NCBI GenBank assembly: GCA_963556195.1
Contig: OY744532.1
Span: 80,571,234 to 80,635,233, forward strand
Source of the DNA: Sepiola atlantica
Lineage: Eukaryota > Mollusca > Cephalopoda > Sepiida > Sepiolidae
Direction of reading: 5' to 3'
Length of the DNA stretch: 64,000 nucleotides
The notes under the pieces are model-generated. The model was not told where the DNA came from. It ran no database searches and worked only from the letters and a program-made list of their open reading frames with translations. Below, piece after piece: positions 60,396-64,000 of the stretch. A program made the translations under genes and the position numbers. The first letter of the stretch is position 1. The number at the start of each line of letters is the position of its first letter.

Positions 60396-61130
60396 TTATT
60401 GGTATTGTCAAATTTTATTATATATTTATGATTTTTACCTCGAGTATAATACCATCATAATTATTAATACAATTAATTAAATATATTTTTTTGTAAAAAC
60501 GACACCATTTTAAAAACAATTTAAAACGTTCAAGGGAGATAATCACATAAACACTTCCAGCGCTATTTTTAAGACAACATATACTAAACTTGGGATTATT
60601 TATTTGCGGAAAGTATAAAATCAACATTTAATACAAATTAGACACAGCGCCCTTAAAAGTGTGAGAAGATGGCTGTCTATCCCATTCTTGACTAGAATAA
60701 TCTGAATCACTACAATACCACATTTAGACTAGGGGCCGTCCTGCTTAAAGTATCCTTAATTGGTTTGAAATTTTGATTTTGTTATAAATATGTTGATATG
60801 TACAACCATTCATCAGAATGAAAAGGGTGGTGTGGAAAGAACAAAAAACAAAATCATTGGTTAGTAAAACACATTTAACCCGTTCTAAATATTATACCAC
60901 CCACTGTTTTCCGGTTTGTTCAGAACCGGAAACAAGCAGGCTAATCTCTAAATAAGAGGGGGATCTCAGTGTTAGCAAAATGAAACTGGAGATTGAGTTT
61001 TTAGAGTAGGTTGAGTAATTCCAAGATAAATGCCAATTGGGGAGGTCGAGGACAACAGTTTTGAATATGGGGAATGAGCATTTTGAAGTATTTTTATTAC
61101 CAGTGTTGTGTAACTCATCCACTGAACTAA
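60396..61130. other. Unassigned AT-rich DNA
   Basis: Nothing recognisable. Confidence 0.5.
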
Positions 61131-61800
61131 ATAAGAGGCTACACTTACACGAAGAATGTGGTCCGACAGCGCCAGGAACTACGTGCGCCAAAATCAGCTA
61201 GGGAGCACATGCTGCTACTTGACTTATTTCGTACACAGACGCTCGCTACTTGTGTTAACTGTTTTTCAAAAAACAGAAGTGTACTCTTTTCCTACTACAT
61301 CTGAGATTGGCCTTCAGCTGCTGCTTGAAGAATGCGATCAGTACCTGATCAACAAATGATACAACATCCTGGCCATGTCTCAGACGCGACGTCCACTCAC
61401 CCGTTTGTGCTACGGCCAGGATTGCGAGGATAAAAACATTCGTCTCTCCCACTCACACGGCGGCCGGATGTTGTCGATTACCTAGGTTTAGCAACAGCGG
61501 CGGCTCGGAATCGATACTAGCTGGCACTGCGTTGACATACTCTCAGTATTACTGGGGTTCGCGACGGGGGGAGAAAGCGTGATCAAGCGTTTCCTCCAAA
61601 CACGTGTTTCAACGCAGACACATGGGCAAGACCTCAATTCCAGAACCGTATAACGGGTTAGCATTCAGGTCCAGTATCCAGTTAGGAGAGAACTAAGAGT
61701 TGCTGACATGACTCGTCTTTGGCGCCTAACTCAACTCGGAGCGGATTACAAGTTGAGCCCTGTTGGGAGATATTAAAAAAAGCGCATTCACTTAAGCTAT
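61131..61800. other. GC-richer island, unidentified
   Basis: A second island near 50% GC with CpG dinucleotides (CGGCGGCC, GCGGCGGCTCGG). GAGGATAAAAAC at about 61427 could be a TATA-type promoter. Short frames on both strands (60892-61191, 61156-61359, 61255-61452) have no known domain. It may be an LTR or 5' region of a retroelement, but I cannot support that with a motif. Confidence 0.3.
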
Positions 61801-62042
61801 AAAGCAAGGCTCGATTATGTTTGATGAACCCTTTAGAATATATTTTGTTTACTGCCCGCTGTATTTGGCATAACTACAACATTAGTTATTAGGTATCACG
61901 TTATAATCCCCCGTGGGCTTGATGATAGAGCGAAAGACAGAGTCTCTACTGACCCTGTGAACTGGGTTCGCGCCAACACCGATGAAAGCATAAGCTTTAA
62001 GCGACGTTGTATGTAGCTATTAAATAATTACACAATTAATCA

Positions 62043-62044
<2 letters not shown>
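61801..62044. other. Unassigned DNA
   Basis: Nothing recognisable. Confidence 0.5.

Positions 62045-62086
<42 letters not shown>
62045..62086. repeat. (TA)n microsatellite
   Basis: Left border of the family I element. Confidence 0.97.
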
Positions 62087-62088
<2 letters not shown>

Positions 62089-62094
62089 AGTAAA

Positions 62095-62410
62095 GAGTGA
62101 TAAATATGCGACGATTGTCCAAATTTATTTCAAATTTGAACTTTGTTTTTTTCGAAAGCCTACTTATCTATCTGTATGTCTTCTCTGATGATAAGATCTC
62201 GATCTTTGAAATGCCTTGGCTTAAGGAAAGAATAATAAACACTAGTTCATTACTGAATACACCTTGCATTGAACAATTGAAATTTGAAATAAATTTGGAC
62301 AATCGTCGCATATTTATCACTCTCTTTTCTTCTATATCTACACTTGCTCTATCTCGTATATTAAGCTAAATCTCTTCACTATAGGTTCCATCTACTAAAA
62401 GTTTTACTTT
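62095..62410 (+). mobile_element. HHR family I element with inverted repeats
   Basis: 46-bp inverted repeats (62095-62140 and 62277-62322, one mismatch) start GAGTGATAAATATGCGACG. The region between them carries a hammerhead-like motif. Beyond the right repeat, CTTGCTCTATCTCGTATATT and CACTATAGGTTCC match 24195-24265 (inverted) and, more loosely, 43816-43880. The apparent 90-residue frame across it is incidental. Confidence 0.7.
62175..62235 (+). ncRNA. Hammerhead ribozyme-like motif (family I)
   Basis: The core CTGATGA is at 62185-62191. Stem II is AAGATC/GATCTT (62193-62198 with 62201-62206), with a T-T mismatch at its base. GAAA is at 62208-62211. Stem III is GCC/GGC with a TT loop and one T-T mismatch, and TTA is the cleavage triplet. 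Stem I has TCTT/AGGA. The related copy at 24387-24425 has A-T where this one mismatches, and mismatches where this one has G-C. Confidence 0.5.
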
Positions 62411-62425
62411 TTGTTTATATTTGAT

Positions 62426-62428
<3 letters not shown>

Positions 62429-62488
<60 letters not shown>
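62429..62488. repeat. (TA)n microsatellite
   Basis: Its last TA serves as the left target duplication of the next element. Confidence 0.97.
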
Positions 62489-62489
<1 letters not shown>

Positions 62490-62490
<1 letters not shown>

Positions 62491-63131
62491 CACTAGATCA
62501 AGTGAAATAATAAAATAAGGTGGGAATCAAATTTTATTAGAGTTCAATGTTCAGGCAAAGTACTTTAAAGTATTTTTGGATCTAACAAGGAAGGTATGGT
62601 TTGGGCTTCTCCGATCAGATCATAGGAACCCTAAATGTTGGAAAATATGATATTCAACACTAAGTTCTTTTTCTGAAATTTTCATATAATTTGTTTTTTT
62701 CTATCGTTTAATTAATTTGCATACACCTTGGGTACATTTTTAACTGTCATCGATAGCAAACAAATTTCCCGCCTGGAAAACGTTTTCGTTTTTGGACTAC
62801 CATTAACTACCTGGATTATTTTTCAATCAACCTCTTTGATATCTTGCCTAGATATGTTTGAAACTTTATGACTTGAATGAACTGAATAGGTTTAACAAAA
62901 AAGTATGTTTTGTGCCGATATATTTGATGGTTTATATACCTTTATGTATTTTTATATATATTTTTATATATTTTCAAAGTTTAATTTCATTACCTGCAGC
63001 AAAGTAATTGCGGTAATGGTCCTCTGAGGAGAAGAATTTTCTTTGAAAACTCATGAGTTACGGACTTAAAACATTTAATTCTAATAAAATTTGATTCGCA
63101 CCTTATTTTATTCTTTCACTTTATCTAGTGC
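62490..63131. mobile_element. 642-bp MITE with 55-bp TIRs and TA duplication
   Basis: TIRs 62490-62544 and 63077-63131 begin GCACTAGAT and match at 51 of 55 positions. TA flanks both ends (62488-62489 and 63132-63133), as for Tc1/mariner-type elements. The interior is non-coding. It has a hammerhead-like motif just inside the right TIR. It is inserted in or beside a family I fragment (TTCTATCCAGTATATTGAGC at 63139-63158). Confidence 0.85.
63011..63070 (+). ncRNA. Hammerhead ribozyme-like motif (family J)
   Basis: The core CTGAGGA is at 63024-63030. Stem II is AAGAA/TTCTT with a G-T closing wobble. GAAA is at 63045-63048. Stem III is the palindrome ACTCATGAGT, and TTA is the cleavage triplet with the cut after 63060. 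Stem I is GGTCC/GGACT beyond one mismatch next to the core. All parts are present in order, but stem II is A-T rich, so chance cannot be excluded. Confidence 0.4.
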
Positions 63132-63227
63132 TATTAATGTTCTATCCAGTATATTGAGCTTCAATTTTATCCGGATGTTTACAAATTAAAGATATTAGTT
63201 GCCTCTTATATCTCTTGTTGTATTAAC
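63132..63227 (+). repeat. HHR family I fragment
   Basis: TTCTATCCAGTATATTGAGC matches 43821-43842 and resembles 62350-62371. The rest is unassigned. Confidence 0.5.
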
Positions 63228-63245
63228 CTTATATATATACATGTA

Positions 63246-63299
<54 letters not shown>
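63228..63299. repeat. (TA)n microsatellite
   Basis: TA array with an ACATG interruption near its start. Confidence 0.97.
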
Positions 63300-63301
<2 letters not shown>

Positions 63302-63441
63302 GAAGTATACAAATGGTATAGAATCTTAAATAGCTTTAATTTGTTTTCAATTTAAGAAACAATTATATCAGTACCTGAGGAGGAAACTATGTTATATTCC
63401 TTTAGTCCGGTGTGCGAATACAGCGCCTTATTGAGACAAAC

Positions 63442-63502
<61 letters not shown>
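63442..63502. repeat. (TA)n microsatellite
   Basis: TA array with one CA interruption. Confidence 0.97.
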
Positions 63503-63507
<5 letters not shown>

Positions 63508-64000
63508 TCTACATATGAATAAATAAATGAAATATCAATTATGAATATATATGTATATATAAATATGATATATTATTCAGAAAATATGTATAAGTATATT
63601 ATATACATTTTGTTGTTTTGAAGAAGATAGCGTCGTTTTAAAACTCATTTCTACAAATACATTTGATTTCAAGAGTGAAAATAATTAATGATTGTAATAT
63701 TTTTTATTTTTCTTCCACCTATTCGCGTCTTTATCGATCCCCCTTATCCACTGCACAAAAATGAAAATAAACAGATTTTTCACAAGGGGATACATAATTG
63801 AGCATAAGAAGAAACTCGGAAAGAGGCGGGCGGCTAGGTGATGAGATAAGCTCTCGCTTATCAACAGAGATAACAGTCATAAGAGACAGGAAGATTCGTA
63901 TTAATTTAATTAAACACCAACTTTGCGATAGGATATCGAAGTTAAAAGGAAATAGATGCACTGATTGACACGACAGTCGATGGTAGAAGCGCTCTCTCAG
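63503..64000. other. Unassigned AT-rich DNA
   Basis: Nothing recognisable. The minus-strand frame 63731-63961 has no known domain. Confidence 0.45.

Noticed and set aside
60892..61452. Overlapping frames on both strands as genes
   Set aside because: They lie in a GC-richer island, where long frames arise more easily. No motif is visible and the strands conflict.
61540..61580. Primer-binding site of an LTR element (TGGGGTTCGCGACGG)
   Set aside because: It begins TGG but I cannot match it to a tRNA 3' end, and no LTR pair is seen.
63370..63390. CTGAGGAGGAAAC
   Set aside because: There is no stem II between core and GAAA.

Overview
This 64 kb window looks like non-genic DNA from a large, AT-rich, repeat-laden animal genome. 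I see no conserved host protein gene, no spliced gene that I can recognise, and no rRNA or tRNA array. The repeat types together suggest a cephalopod mollusc, probably an octopus: dozens of long (TA)n arrays, tRNA-headed short elements, Tc1/mariner transposons, foldback elements, and tandem units carrying hammerhead ribozymes. That assignment is inference from the repeat landscape, not from a gene match.

Layout. 0-11 kb: a 61-bp minisatellite, a SINE-like copy, a 5S-rRNA-derived element, a 160-bp tandem repeat, a 312-bp tandem pair, a 26-bp tandem repeat, and a ribozyme-bearing 315-bp tandem unit (8.2-8.8 kb). 11-23 kb: two further ribozyme motifs (11.2 and 11.73 kb), a dead mariner (13.69-14.90 kb), long AT-rich DNA with nothing recognisable, a LINE reverse-transcriptase tail (21.7 kb) and a second SINE-like copy (22.8 kb). 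23-34 kb: foldback hairpins, a ribozyme at 26.4 kb, a GC-richer island that may hold a retrotransposon 3' end (29.8-31.2 kb), a 394-bp foldback element, and a three-unit ribozyme-like array (33.1-33.9 kb). 34-44 kb: one Tc1-like transposon with an intact transposase ORF (37.63-39.20 kb), tRNA-like elements, a second locus of the 8-kb ribozyme family (43.0-43.4 kb) and a 381-bp MITE. 44-64 kb: microsatellites, a 127-bp minisatellite, about 6 kb of featureless DNA, a 354-bp tandem pair, a 5S fragment, and a ribozyme-rich final 5 kb.

The strongest signal is the density of hammerhead ribozyme (HHR) motifs: four well-supported copies from two families or loci plus two more good single motifs and about ten weaker or decayed ones. 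They lie in at least six sequence families on both strands. Several sit in direct repeats of about 300-340 bp with a tRNA-like pol III promoter box just upstream on the same strand. That is the architecture of animal retrozymes, non-autonomous retroelements that replicate through small self-cleaved circular RNAs. Between copies, stem pairs change together (U-A to C-G, G-C to A-U), which argues for selection on RNA structure. The only protein likely to be functional is the DD37E Tc1 transposase; the other protein remnants belong to dead mobile elements. All assignments were made by eye; covariance-model searches and a repeat library would settle them.
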